64,000 bases of DNA from Hymenobacter sp. 5317J-9 (GCF_022921075.1 NZ_CP095050.1:5196372-5260371), one strand, 5' to 3'; numbered from the stretch's first letter, positions 42,951 through 51,740 are shown. Program-made: numbers and translations. Notes: a model not told the origin generated them from the sequence alone.

Positions 42951-43721
42951 GTGGCTCAAAATCAGCAAACCCCACCTACCGGTAATGACGTGGCCGGCTC
43001 GGCCGTTTTCAAGAAGTTTCTCAGCACCGCCGAAGGCTACATCAAGCAGCCCACGCGCATGAAAAAGCTGCTAACGGACGCATACCAAAAGGCCAGCCAA
43101 AAGAACGAAGTAGGCACGTTGGCACACGAAGCCTGGGAAACCCTCCAGACCATGTTCCGGCTCATCAAAGCGTCGATTTCGGGGGAATACACGGGCGTGC
43201 CCGGCACTACGGTGGCGGCGGCCGTGGCCGTGCTCATCTATTTCCTGAGCCCAATTGACCTGATTCCGGACTTCATTCCGGTGCTGGGCCTGCTCGACGA
43301 CGTGGCGCTGGTGGCCTGGTTCTCGACCACGCTCAAGCACGAGATGGACCGGTTTCACGAGTGGGAGCTGACCCGCCCGGCCTTGGCGGCGGCTGGCGAC
43401 AACAGCGACAAAGCCGCGGCTGAGCAAGCAGCGGCCTCTATGGGCGGCCCCACGGCCGATGCCGACCGCCTGCAGCCCGAGCGCGAGTCGGCCAAGCAGC
43501 ACGGCACGCATTCTGGGGCCGCTGCCACGTCGCCACAGCGCGAGTCCAACACCGATTCGGGCCTGGGTTCGCCCGAGAGCAGCAGCCCACGCCCGGTGCA
43601 CGAAGCCGGCGATGACGTGCAGCCCACCGGCCCCACCAGTGGCGCCACGGTGCGCACCTGGGAAGGCAGCCGCAACGCGAGCGACGCCGGCAGCCTCGAC
43701 AGCGGCGGCAACGTGCGCTAA
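42951..43721 (+). CDS. YkvA-family (DUF1232) protein
   Basis: The protein has 256 residues. The DUF1232 core is LIYFLSPIDLIPDFIPVLG with LLDDVALVAW (about residues 90-125), a short hydrophobic domain that associates with membranes. An Ala/Ser/Pro-rich disordered tail of over 100 residues follows, which is longer than in typical YkvA proteins. The start is probably the GTG at 42951; a TTG at 42927 is in frame but lies within a -7-like CTCCTTTG sequence. Function is unknown. Confidence 0.8.
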   Translation: MAQNQQTPPTGNDVAGSAVFKKFLSTAEGYIKQPTRMKKLLTDAYQKASQKNEVGTLAHEAWETLQTMFRLIKASISGEYTGVPGTTVAAAVAVLIYFLSPIDLIPDFIPVLGLLDDVALVAWFSTTLKHEMDRFHEWELTRPALAAAGDNSDKAAAEQAAASMGGPTADADRLQPERESAKQHGTHSGAAATSPQRESNTDSGLGSPESSSPRPVHEAGDDVQPTGPTSGATVRTWEGSRNASDAGSLDSGGNVR

Positions 43722-43735
43722 ATCGAACAAACAAT

Positions 43736-43771
43736 AAAAAGGCCCCGGAACAGCAGTTCCAGGGCCTTTTT
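43736..43771. terminator. bidirectional intrinsic terminator
   Basis: GGCCCCGGAA (43741-43750) pairs with TTCCAGGGCC (43757-43766) with one mismatch, flanked by AAAAA on the left and TTTTT on the right. It serves the convergent YkvA and acyl-carrier-like genes. Confidence 0.85.
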
Positions 43772-43812
43772 ATTTCATAGCAACTATAGCAAGAATAGCT
43801 TGGGCACCAGCC

Positions 43813-44079
43813 CTAGGCGGCGGCGGCGTGCTCGCGCACGTAGCGCACGAAGTCGCCCACGGTGTTGAGGGGCACCTCGTCGGGGATGGTGATGCTGAAG
43901 TTGCGCTCCAGCTCCAGGATGATGTCGACAACATCGACAGTGTCGAAGCGCAGGTCGCGGGCGAGGCTGGCGGTTTTGCGCACACGGCTGGCCCGAATGG
44001 CTTTGCGCTTGCTGATGATGCGGAATACCTGCTGCTCGAGGGTGGCGGTATGGGCGGGGCTAGTGGTGGATACGTACAT
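43813..44079 (-). CDS. acyl-carrier-protein-like protein with Thr at the phosphopantetheine site
   Basis: The protein has 88 residues with the four-helix ACP pattern. The core ARDLRFDTVDVVDIILELE aligns without gaps to EDLGADSLDTVELVMALEE of E. coli ACP. The DSL serine that normally carries 4'-phosphopantetheine is replaced by Thr (DTV; ACT codon at 43936-43942 on the minus strand). The C-terminus ITIPDEVPLNTVGDFVRYV is typical. It may be a carrier modified on Thr, or an unmodified carrier-like partner protein. No fatty-acid or polyketide gene is adjacent; the neighbours are a YkvA gene and the efflux operon. Confidence 0.85.
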   Translation of the reverse strand: MYVSTTSPAHTATLEQQVFRIISKRKAIRASRVRKTASLARDLRFDTVDVVDIILELERNFSITIPDEVPLNTVGDFVRYVREHAAAA

Positions 44080-44131
44080 AATAGTTGCGAAAAAAAACGG
44101 TGAGGCGAGGGCGACCAGCGCAACTGCGCGA

Positions 44132-44192
44132 GGTGCCCGTCGGGGTGGGATGAAGTGGTTAGTGCTGCAACAAAAACCGACCGACGGGCACC
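44132..44192. repeat. 12-bp inverted repeat after the efflux operon
   Basis: GGTGCCCGTCGG (44132-44143) and CCGACGGGCACC (44181-44192) are perfect inverted copies, 37 bases apart, just past the stop of the RND pump gene. It may form the 3' hairpin of the efflux transcript. No T-run follows on the minus strand. Confidence 0.6.
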
Positions 44193-44208
44193 GACAACGC
44201 AGAAAAAG

Positions 44209-47200
44209 TTAGGCTAGTACAGGCGGCCGGGCCGCCTGTACTTCCTCAGAGTCCACCTCTTCGGAATTGGTTGCAAGCTGGTCGGGATTTTTTCCGGAAA
44301 TTTTTCCTTTGAGCGTTTCGCTCAGCAGGTACATCACCGGCACCACCAGCAGCGTGATGCCCGTGGCGAACACCAGACCGAAAATGATGGTCCAGGCCAG
44401 CGGGCCCCAGAACGTTACCGACTCGCCACCGATGAAGAAGTGGGGGTTGCCGGAAGCGAACAGCTCGTAGAAGTCGATGTTGAGGCCGATGGCCAGCGGG
44501 ATGAGGCCCAGCGTGGCGGCCGTGGCCGTCAGAATGACGGGGTTGAGGCGGGTGCGGCCGGCCAGCACGATGGCTTCGCGCAACGGCATGCCCTGCGAGC
44601 GCAGGATGTCGGTGAATTCGACCAGCAGAATGCCGTTCTTCACCACGATGCCGGCCAAGGCGATGATGCCCACGCCCGTCATCACGATGCTGACGTTCAT
44701 GCCGGTGATGGCCAGGCCCCAGAACACGCCCGCAATCGAGAACAGCACTTCGGAGAGGATGATGACCGGCTTGCTGAACGAGTTGAACTGCGTGACGAGA
44801 ATGAGGAAGATGAGCGCCAGGGCGCCCAGACCGGCCAGCGGCAGGAAGTCGGTGGTTTCCTTCTGGTCTTCTTCAGCGCCGCCCATCTTGATGTTGTAGC
44901 CGGCGGGCACGGGGAAGGACTTGAGGGCCTGCTTCACCTGGGCGGCCACGTCGGGGCCGGTGAAACCGTTGAGCACGTTGGACGATATGGTGATGATGCG
45001 CTTGGTGTCTTTGCGCTTGATGCCGCCGTAGGTGCTGCCGTAGCTCACGTCGGCAATGGCCGAAATGGGCACCTGGCGCACCTGGCCGGTGGCGTCGCGG
45101 AAGGTGAGCGGGGCGTTTACGATGGCGTCCACGTCGGAGCGGTAGGGCTGGGCGTAGCGCACCTGAATGGGGTATTCGTCGTCGGCGGTTTTGAATTTGC
45201 TGGCTTCCGAACCGTAGATGGCGGTGCGGACTTCCAGGCCAATCTGGCCGGTGCTGATGCCCTCGCGGTTGGCGCGGGTGCGGTCGATGTTGACGGCAAT
45301 TTCCGGGTTGCGGTCCTCCAAGTTGGAGCGCAGGTCTTCGATGCCGCCAATGCGCAGCGAGTCCACGTAGCGCTCCACTTTCTTGGAGAGCTTGGCCAGG
45401 GCCGGGTAGTCGTCGCCGCTCACCTCGATGGCGATGGGCTTCTGCTGGGGCGGGCCGCTGGCTTCCTGGTCTACCGATACTTCGGCGCCGGGAATACCTT
45501 TCACCACTTCCCGGATTTTATCCATGTAGGTGCTGGTGGCGGGGCCTTTGCGGTCGCTCAGCTCTTTGAAGGCAACGCCCACCTTGCCCATGTGCGACTG
45601 CGACACGCCCGAAGCCGTGGCCTCGCTGGGGTCGCCGGCGCCGATGGCCACGTTGGTAATCACCGATTCCACGTCGGGGTTGTTGCGGCCGATGACGCCG
45701 TAGATACGGTTTTCCAGTATCTGCGTCACCGAGTCGGTCACTTCCACGCGGGTGCCCACGGGCATGCGCAGGTAGGTGTAGATGAACTTGGGGTCGCCTT
45801 TGGGGAAGAAGTCCACTTTGGGGCCGCGGATGCCCACGGCCACAAACGAGCCGATGAACAGCACCAGCACGCCCACCATCACGAGGGCCGGGTGGCCGAT
45901 GGCCCAGCGTACTAGGTTGGCGTAGCCGTTCTGGAAGCGTGGCAGGGCGCGCGTCTGGAACCAGGCAATCATCTTCACCAGCACGAAGCGGTCGAGGGCA
46001 ATGAAGGCGGCCAGGGCCAGGCACAGGTTGCCGAGGAAGTGGCCCAGCAGTCCAGAGACTTCGCCATCGGGGCCAACATCGGGCGTTTTGCCCATGGCCG
46101 TGAGGTTGAACAGAATGCCCAGGCCCACCAGCACGGCCATGGTAATGAGGAAGCCGCGGGTGGCTTTAGGTCTGCTGTGCAGGTCTTCCTCGAAATGCTC
46201 TTCGCGGTTCATGAAGCTCACGGCAAACACCGGGTTCATGATGAAGGCCACCACCAGCGACGACATGAGCGTGATAATGAGCGTAACCGGCAGGTAGTAC
46301 ATGAACGAGCCCACGATGCCGGGCCAGAACATGAGCGGCACAAAGGGTGCCACCGTGGTGAGCGTACCGGCCAATACGGGCACGAATACTTCGCCAGCGG
46401 CGAATTTGGCCGCTTTCTTGGTGCTCAGGTCGGGGTGCTCATGCAGCAGGCGGTGGGTGTTTTCAATCACCACAATGGCGTCGTCGACCACGATGCCCAG
46501 CGCCAGCAGGAAGGCGAAGAGCACAATCATGTTCAGCGAGAAGTCGAAGCCCGGGATGATGAGGAAGGCCAGGAACATCGAAATCGGCACCGACAAGCCC
46601 ACGAACATGGCGTTGGTGGTGCCCATGAAGAACATCAGGATGAACGTCACGAGCAGGAAACCGATGATGATGGTGTTGATGAGGTCGTGCAGGGTCACGC
46701 GGGTGTCGTTCGAGGTGTCGCCGGTGATGGTAATCTTCAGCTCTTTGGGCAGGGTTTTCTCCGTTTCCTTCACCAATGCCTTGATTTTGTCGGAGGCGTC
46801 AATCAGGTTTTCGCCCTGGCGCTTCACCACGTTCAGGGTGATGGCAGGGCGGCCGTCGAGGCGGGCAAAGCTTTCGCGGTCCTTGAAGCCGTCCGTCACG
46901 GTGGCGATGTCGCCGAGGCGCACGGCCGCGCCGTTGAGGTTCTTCACCTGAATATCGGCAATGTCTTCGGCCCGCACGTACTGGCCGGCCACGCGCACGG
47001 CGCGCTTCTGCTGGCCCACGTCGATGGAGCCGCCCGACACGGTCAGGTTTTCGCCGCCAATGGCGCGCGAAATGTCCGAAAAGCCCAGGCGCGAGGCGCG
47101 CAGCTTGTTCAGGTCCACGTCCACGTTCACCTGCTGGTCGAGGGCGCCGATGATGTCGACGCGGGTGATTTCGGGCAAGGCCTCAATCTTGTCCTGGAAG

Positions 47201-47697
47201 TCGTCGGCGTACTTTTTGAGCTGGGCGGCGGGCAGGTTGCCGCTCAGGTTGACGTACATAATGGGCTGCTCCGAGATGTTAATCTCCTTCACCGTGGGGG
47301 CCGTGGGCAGGTCGTTGGGCAGCTCGGTGGCGGCCTTGTCTACGGCGTCCTTGATGAGCTGCTTGGCGTACTGCACGTCGACGCCGGAGTTGAACTCCAC
47401 GTCCACGATGCAATAGTCCTGGTTGGAGGTGGAGTTGATTTTCTTCACCCCGTTCACGCTCTTAATCTCCTTTTCGAGCTGGCGCGTCACCAGGTTCTCG
47501 ATGTCGGCCGGCGAGGTGCCGGGGTACACCGTGGCCACGATGATGCGCGGAATCACGATGTCGGGGAATTTCTCCTTGCCCAGCTTGATGTAGGCAAAAA
47601 TCCCCGCCACGCACAGCAGCACCGTGATGATGTAGATGCTGGTTTTGTTGTTGATGGACCAACTGGTCGGCCCAAACTCTTTTTCTAAATCTTGCAT
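44209..47697 (-). CDS. RND-family efflux pump, inner-membrane subunit
   Basis: The protein has 1162 residues, somewhat longer than AcrB. The 12 hydrophobic segments and the two large periplasmic loops have the expected order. The helix-4 proton-relay motif is present in ALGIVVDDAIVVIENTHR (Asp-Asp), and TVYPGTSPADIENLVTRQLE is the conserved N-terminal loop sequence. Long inserts with extra hydrophobic segments lie near residues 520-590. It takes drugs or other toxic compounds from the inner membrane or periplasm using the proton gradient. It is the last gene of the tetR-tolC-adaptor-pump cluster and follows the adaptor gene by 55 bases. Confidence 0.95.
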   Translation of the reverse strand: MQDLEKEFGPTSWSINNKTSIYIITVLLCVAGIFAYIKLGKEKFPDIVIPRIIVATVYPGTSPADIENLVTRQLEKEIKSVNGVKKINSTSNQDYCIVDVEFNSGVDVQYAKQLIKDAVDKAATELPNDLPTAPTVKEINISEQPIMYVNLSGNLPAAQLKKYADDFQDKIEALPEITRVDIIGALDQQVNVDVDLNKLRASRLGFSDISRAIGGENLTVSGGSIDVGQQKRAVRVAGQYVRAEDIADIQVKNLNGAAVRLGDIATVTDGFKDRESFARLDGRPAITLNVVKRQGENLIDASDKIKALVKETEKTLPKELKITITGDTSNDTRVTLHDLINTIIIGFLLVTFILMFFMGTTNAMFVGLSVPISMFLAFLIIPGFDFSLNMIVLFAFLLALGIVVDDAIVVIENTHRLLHEHPDLSTKKAAKFAAGEVFVPVLAGTLTTVAPFVPLMFWPGIVGSFMYYLPVTLIITLMSSLVVAFIMNPVFAVSFMNREEHFEEDLHSRPKATRGFLITMAVLVGLGILFNLTAMGKTPDVGPDGEVSGLLGHFLGNLCLALAAFIALDRFVLVKMIAWFQTRALPRFQNGYANLVRWAIGHPALVMVGVLVLFIGSFVAVGIRGPKVDFFPKGDPKFIYTYLRMPVGTRVEVTDSVTQILENRIYGVIGRNNPDVESVITNVAIGAGDPSEATASGVSQSHMGKVGVAFKELSDRKGPATSTYMDKIREVVKGIPGAEVSVDQEASGPPQQKPIAIEVSGDDYPALAKLSKKVERYVDSLRIGGIEDLRSNLEDRNPEIAVNIDRTRANREGISTGQIGLEVRTAIYGSEASKFKTADDEYPIQVRYAQPYRSDVDAIVNAPLTFRDATGQVRQVPISAIADVSYGSTYGGIKRKDTKRIITISSNVLNGFTGPDVAAQVKQALKSFPVPAGYNIKMGGAEEDQKETTDFLPLAGLGALALIFLILVTQFNSFSKPVIILSEVLFSIAGVFWGLAITGMNVSIVMTGVGIIALAGIVVKNGILLVEFTDILRSQGMPLREAIVLAGRTRLNPVILTATAATLGLIPLAIGLNIDFYELFASGNPHFFIGGESVTFWGPLAWTIIFGLVFATGITLLVVPVMYLLSETLKGKISGKNPDQLATNSEEVDSEEVQAARPPVLA

Positions 47698-47752
47698 AGC
47701 TTTTCTAGGGTGCTAGGTAAAAGCGGGAGGAAATGCCGCCGGAAAGGCTGCG

Positions 47753-48895
47753 TTAGGCTTTGGCGACGCTCACCGCCTGGCCCTCGTTCAAATTCTGGTA
47801 GCCGGCCGAAATCACCTGGTCGCCGTTTTGCAGGCCGCTGGTCACTTCAATCTTGCCGTTGTAGGCGTTGCCCGTTTTGATGACGCGCTTCTTGGCCACG
47901 GCCTTGCCGCCTTCCTGGCCCACCACGTACACGTAGCTGTTCTGTTCGTCTTTCTGCACCAGGTCCACCGGAATGACGGTGGCGTTCTGGCGGTCGTAGT
48001 TCTGGATGCGCACCGTGGCCACCATGTTGGGGCGCAGGTTGGCGGCCTGGTTGCCTTTCAGGCGCAGCTCCACCGTGAAGGTGCGGCTGGTGGCGTTGAT
48101 GCCGCGGCTCACCACGCGCACCGTGGCGGGGATTTCCTCGCCGCCCAGGTCCGGAATGGTCACCACGGCGTTATCGCCGGCCTTGATGCTGTTGCCGTAG
48201 GCTTCCGACACGTCGGCCAGAATTTTGCCACCCGAGCCGCTGGTCAGGCGCACCACCGGCGCGCCGGGGGCCGTCACTTCGCCCAGCTTGGGCAACACCT
48301 CGTCCACGGAGCCCGAGAACGGCGCCACCACGCTATAGAGCGAGCGTTGCTGGTTGAGGGTGGCCAGGTTGCGCTGCAGGGCTTCGTAATTGTTTTTGGC
48401 TTGCAAGTACTGAATTTCGGTGCCAATCTGCTGCTTCCACAGGCCGGCTTGCTTTTCGTACACCGTCTTGGCCAGGTCCATGCGGGTGCGCAGCTCGGCA
48501 ATGCTGGCGTCAAGCACCGAGGCATCCACGGTGGCCAGCACCTGGCCTTTGCGCACCTGGTCGCCGCGCTGCACGCGGATGCTGGTGAGCGTGCCGGCGG
48601 CACGGGCGCCCACGGTGGCGTTCTGGTCGAAATCGACGCGGCCCTGCACTTCGAGGAAGCTCTTGAAGCTTTCGGGCTGCACATTCATCACCGACACGGG
48701 CGTGATGTTGGCGGCCGCGGCGTCGGCCCCGGCGCCGGTTTTGGCTTCCAGGTCGGCAATTTTGGCTTGCGTGGCGGCCTGCTCCTTCTTCAGCTTGGCC
48801 AGCTCGGCTTTGGGGTCTTTGTTGCCGCCGCACGAAGCCAAAAGCAAGGTGCTGGCGAGGAACAGCGTGGCGGGTTGGGTTGGGTTGAAACGCAT
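47753..48895 (-). CDS. RND efflux periplasmic adaptor (membrane fusion protein)
   Basis: The protein has 380 residues. It is a lipoprotein (LLLASC, lipid Cys22). A coiled coil follows the lipid anchor (AELAKLKKEQAATQAKIADLE). The lipoyl/barrel-sandwich part is VRKGQVLATVDASVLDASIA, and beta-barrel strands end with GQAVSVAKA. It links the inner-membrane pump to the outer-membrane channel. It lies 55 bases before the pump gene; a 45-bp-arm palindrome separates it from the tolC gene upstream. Confidence 0.95.
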   Translation of the reverse strand: MRFNPTQPATLFLASTLLLASCGGNKDPKAELAKLKKEQAATQAKIADLEAKTGAGADAAAANITPVSVMNVQPESFKSFLEVQGRVDFDQNATVGARAAGTLTSIRVQRGDQVRKGQVLATVDASVLDASIAELRTRMDLAKTVYEKQAGLWKQQIGTEIQYLQAKNNYEALQRNLATLNQQRSLYSVVAPFSGSVDEVLPKLGEVTAPGAPVVRLTSGSGGKILADVSEAYGNSIKAGDNAVVTIPDLGGEEIPATVRVVSRGINATSRTFTVELRLKGNQAANLRPNMVATVRIQNYDRQNATVIPVDLVQKDEQNSYVYVVGQEGGKAVAKKRVIKTGNAYNGKIEVTSGLQNGDQVISAGYQNLNEGQAVSVAKA

Positions 48896-48946
48896 GGGGA
48901 AGCGGGTATTTCGGAGTTTATTAGGAATTTGAACAACTCATCAAAC

Positions 48947-49057
48947 CGTCATGCTGAGCGAAGCGGAGCGCAGTCGAAGCATCTCTACCGCAGTAGTAAA
49001 TGAGATGCTTGCGCGGTAGAGATGCTTCGACTGCGCTCCGCTTCGCTCAGCATGACG
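48947..49057. repeat. dispersed palindromic repeat, copy 4
   Basis: Perfect 45-bp inverted arms at 48947-48991 and 49013-49057 around a 21-base loop, the longest in the window. The arm begins CGTCATGCTGAGCG, as in copies 2 and 3, but has an extra AAGCGGAGCGCAG segment and ends CATCTCTACCGC. It lies between the tolC and adaptor genes inside the efflux operon. Confidence 0.93.
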
Positions 49058-49071
49058 TTCTCACGACTGCT

Positions 49072-50751
49072 CTATTTTTTCACTTGGTTATACAACTCGC
49101 CGGTGGCTTTGTCGCGGTCTACCTTGGCCACCAGCACGTCGTACACGGCGCCGTAGTAGTTAGTCTGGGCCGAGCGCAGGTCGGTTTCGGCCGTGATGAC
49201 CTCCAGGTTGGAGCCCACGCCGGCGTTGAACTTGATGCGCGTCACGCGGGCCACGTCGGTGGCCAGGTCAAGGTTGGCTTTCTGGTTGTCGAGCACGTCG
49301 AGGGCGTTGACGAGGGTGGTGCGGCTCTGGGCGTCCTGCAGGTCAATGCTCTGCTTCAGCGTCTCGAAGCCGCGCTCAATGGTTTGCTGCTGGATGCGGC
49401 TCTGCTGCACCAAGTACTTGCGGCGGAAGCCGTCGAACACCGGCACCTGCAAGGTCAGGCCCACGTTGCCGAAACCAAACCAGTTCTGGTTGGGGAAGCC
49501 GTTGCTGCTGCGCGAGTCGGGCCCGCGGAAGGCAAACAAGTCGCCCATGGTTTTGGCCGAGCCGGTGAAGCCGTAGGCCCCGGTCAGCAGCAAGCGCGGG
49601 TAGGCACCGGCCTGGCGGTTGCGCAGGTCGAGGCCGGCCAGGGCCTGCTGGGTTTCCAGGGTCGAAAACTCGATGCGGTTGTTGTAGTTCAGGGCGCCCA
49701 GCGCGGCCGGAGCCAGGCCGCCCGCAAGGGCCGTTTGCTGGTCGAGGCGGCTTTGGGTGGCGGGGTCGGTGCCCGTGGCCGGGGCGGGGGCGGTGGGCAC
49801 ATTGCCCGCGCCGGCACCGCCGGTGTTCAGGCTGGCCACGCCGAGGCGCTGGCGCAGGGCGCCGGCGTCCACCACGGCCGCTCCGAGTGAGTCGGTGAGC
49901 TGCACGGCCTGCTGCTGCGGCAGGCCCATCTGGAACTTCAGCAGCGCCACGCTCAGCTCGGTGAGGCGCTGGGCTTTCTGCTGCTCCACTACTAGGTTGT
50001 TGCGCTGCACGCGCAGGCGGTCCACGTCAAGCTTTTCGGCAAAACCGGCTTTAAAGGTCTGGTTGGTTTGGTAGAGCACCGTGTCGAGGCGCTGCACGTT
50101 GCGGGCCAGCAGGGCCAGGCGCGAGCGGGCCACCAGCGTGCTGTAGTAGGCTTTGCTCACCTGCTCCACCACGTCGATTTCGGCCTGCTGGGTTTGCTTT
50201 TTGGCCAGTTCGGTATACACCTTGGCGGCTTTCAGGCCAATCAGGTACGAACCGTCGAACAACAGCTGCGACACCGAGGCGCTGGCGTTGCCGGCGTACT
50301 GCAGGCCGAAGGCGAAGGCCTGCGGCGGCACCGGCTCGGAGGGCAGCGAGATGGGCTTGATGTTCACCGTCTGGCCGGCTTGCGCGGCCGCGATGTCGGC
50401 CGCCGTGAGCGGCGTGGCCGACGAGCCCCCGCCCAGGGCGCCAAAGTCAACCAGCGACTTCTGCAGCTTCAAGTTGTCGGTGGCGGTGGCGCCCACGTTC
50501 ACCTGCGGCAGGCCGGCGCTTTTGATTTCGCCCACCCGCGCGGCGGCCGTGGCCTCGCCCAAGCGGGTGGCCAGCAGCGTGGGCTTGTTTTTAATGGCGT
50601 AGTCCACCGCCTGCTGCAGGCTCAGGGGCATGGTGCCAGCCGTGGGGGTGGTTGCCAGCTCAGTGTTGGGCTTGGTTTGGGCAAGCAGCCCGTGCGGCGC
50701 GGCCGCGCTCAGCGCCGCCAGTAGCAGGACTCTGGGTTGAAACATCTTCAT
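49072..50751 (-). CDS. TolC-family outer-membrane efflux channel
   Basis: The protein has 559 residues, with a signal peptide ending GLLAQ (about residue 25). Two long helical-barrel halves (e.g. AVDYAIKNKPTLLATRLGEATAAARVGEIK and LDLRNRQAGAYPRLLLTGAYG, quoted as fragments) and the conserved LQVPVFDGFRRKYLVQQS site fit the OEP family. A Gly/Ala/Thr/Pro-rich insert lies at about 310-345. It forms the exit duct for the RND pump and is transcribed with tetR upstream (42 bases) and the adaptor downstream. Confidence 0.93.
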   Translation of the reverse strand: MKMFQPRVLLLAALSAAAPHGLLAQTKPNTELATTPTAGTMPLSLQQAVDYAIKNKPTLLATRLGEATAAARVGEIKSAGLPQVNVGATATDNLKLQKSLVDFGALGGGSSATPLTAADIAAAQAGQTVNIKPISLPSEPVPPQAFAFGLQYAGNASASVSQLLFDGSYLIGLKAAKVYTELAKKQTQQAEIDVVEQVSKAYYSTLVARSRLALLARNVQRLDTVLYQTNQTFKAGFAEKLDVDRLRVQRNNLVVEQQKAQRLTELSVALLKFQMGLPQQQAVQLTDSLGAAVVDAGALRQRLGVASLNTGGAGAGNVPTAPAPATGTDPATQSRLDQQTALAGGLAPAALGALNYNNRIEFSTLETQQALAGLDLRNRQAGAYPRLLLTGAYGFTGSAKTMGDLFAFRGPDSRSSNGFPNQNWFGFGNVGLTLQVPVFDGFRRKYLVQQSRIQQQTIERGFETLKQSIDLQDAQSRTTLVNALDVLDNQKANLDLATDVARVTRIKFNAGVGSNLEVITAETDLRSAQTNYYGAVYDVLVAKVDRDKATGELYNQVKK

Positions 50752-50793
50752 AACAGCAAAAAGGGAACGGGAATGCGGGAAATGGGCGGGCAG

Positions 50794-51408
50794 CTACTCG
50801 TTTTCGGTCACCTGCCGGTAGTCGTTGATGAGCTTGTGGCCCTTGAGCGTGGCCACGCCCAGCAGGAAATGCTCGTCGAACACGCGGTTGACGCGCATGG
50901 GGCTGAACTGTGCCGGCGGGTACAGCACGGGGTCGAAGGCCAGCTCAATCTGGGCCAGGTTGAGCCGGGCCAGCACCTCCACGTCCAGGTCGGGGCGGAA
51001 CAGGCCCTCGGCCATGCCGCGGCGCAGGTTCCGGGTAATCTGGTCCAGAATGAAGGTGTTTTTGTGCTGGCCAAACAGGTCCCAGGCCGCCGGGTGGTAC
51101 TTCTTCAGGTCGTTGAAAATGCTGGGGTGCACGTTGCTGAACTGTTCGTCGGCCCAGCGGGAAATGGTCAGCATTTCCTCGATGGCGTTGGCGGCGGGGC
51201 CGGCCACGGCGGTGCATTCGCCCTGCACCTGGTTCAGGTGCCGGTTCATGGTCGCCATCACAATCTGGTCCTTGTTCTCGAACCACTTGTAAAGGGTTTT
51301 TTTCGACATGGCCATGTCGGCGGCGATGTCGTCCATGCTCACGCTTTTGATGCCGTTACGCATGAATAGCGCCTGCGCGTGGTTGAGGATTCGGTCTTTG
51401 ATTTCCAT
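50794..51408 (-). CDS. TetR/AcrR-family repressor
   Basis: The protein has 204 residues. The N-terminal helix-turn-helix (ILNHAQALFMRNGIKSVSMDDIAADMAMSKKTLYKWF, quoted from residues 7-43; key: SMDDIAADMAMSKKTLY) is that of TetR. A C-terminal ligand-binding domain follows. It is the first gene of the efflux cluster and lies 17 bases after a promoter with a perfect 9-bp inverted repeat, very likely its own operator. It probably represses the whole operon until an efflux substrate binds. Confidence 0.93.
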   Translation of the reverse strand: MEIKDRILNHAQALFMRNGIKSVSMDDIAADMAMSKKTLYKWFENKDQIVMATMNRHLNQVQGECTAVAGPAANAIEEMLTISRWADEQFSNVHPSIFNDLKKYHPAAWDLFGQHKNTFILDQITRNLRRGMAEGLFRPDLDVEVLARLNLAQIELAFDPVLYPPAQFSPMRVNRVFDEHFLLGVATLKGHKLINDYRQVTENE

Positions 51409-51419
51409 AGCTAACGCCG

Positions 51420-51459
51420 CAAAGGTACATCGGAAACTTTAATCGTGCCCAAAGTTTCC
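51420..51459 (-). promoter_or_regulatory. promoter and likely TetR operator of the efflux operon
   Basis: On the minus strand TACCTTTG (51420-51427) is an exact -7 box, 11 bases before the tetR ATG. A perfect inverted repeat GGAAACTTT (51432-51440) / AAAGTTTCC (51451-51459), centred about 25 bases upstream of the box, spans the -33 region, which contains a TTTG. A repressor bound there would block RNA polymerase. Confidence 0.8.
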
Positions 51460-51693
51460 AAGTGTTTTTTACGGCTCAACTATGGCCTGCGAAGGTTTTA
51501 GCCCGGGGAGGGACGGATGAGCGGACGGTTTATTTTAGCCATGACGGAAAATTTTCATTCAGCCCTCATTTACACGACTAATCACAGTAGCAATACAAAG
51601 CTAATAAATTTAGCTTAATGGCATCGCTTCATTCGATTATTATTTTGTTACGCGGCCCAAAACGGTAGCATGGCGCGGGCAACGGCCGGCCGG

Positions 51694-51701
51694 TACTTTT
51701 G
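51694..51701 (+). promoter_or_regulatory. putative -7 box of ispF
   Basis: TACTTTTG is an exact TAnnTTTG match, 39 bases before the ispF ATG at 51741. Confidence 0.6.
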
Positions 51702-51740
51702 CAGCGGCCCCCGGCGGGCCCGTCACCTTCACCCCGTCTT

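Larger units (their letters stand above)
51409..51740. other. 332-base divergent regulatory region
   Basis: It holds the tetR promoter/operator on the left and the ispF -7 box on the right. The centre (about 51540-51660) is AT-rich (AATAAATTTAGC and similar) in an otherwise GC-rich segment. No small gene or RNA is evident in it. Confidence 0.5.

Noticed and set aside
44440..47688. Two long plus-strand frames (491 and 549 codons) opposite the RND pump
   Set aside because: Both are complements of the highly conserved pump gene, with His/Gly/Val-rich nonsense composition.
31648..49057. The repeats as a CRISPR array or insertion sequence ends
   Set aside because: Copies are kilobases apart rather than regularly spaced, and no transposase or cas gene is nearby.
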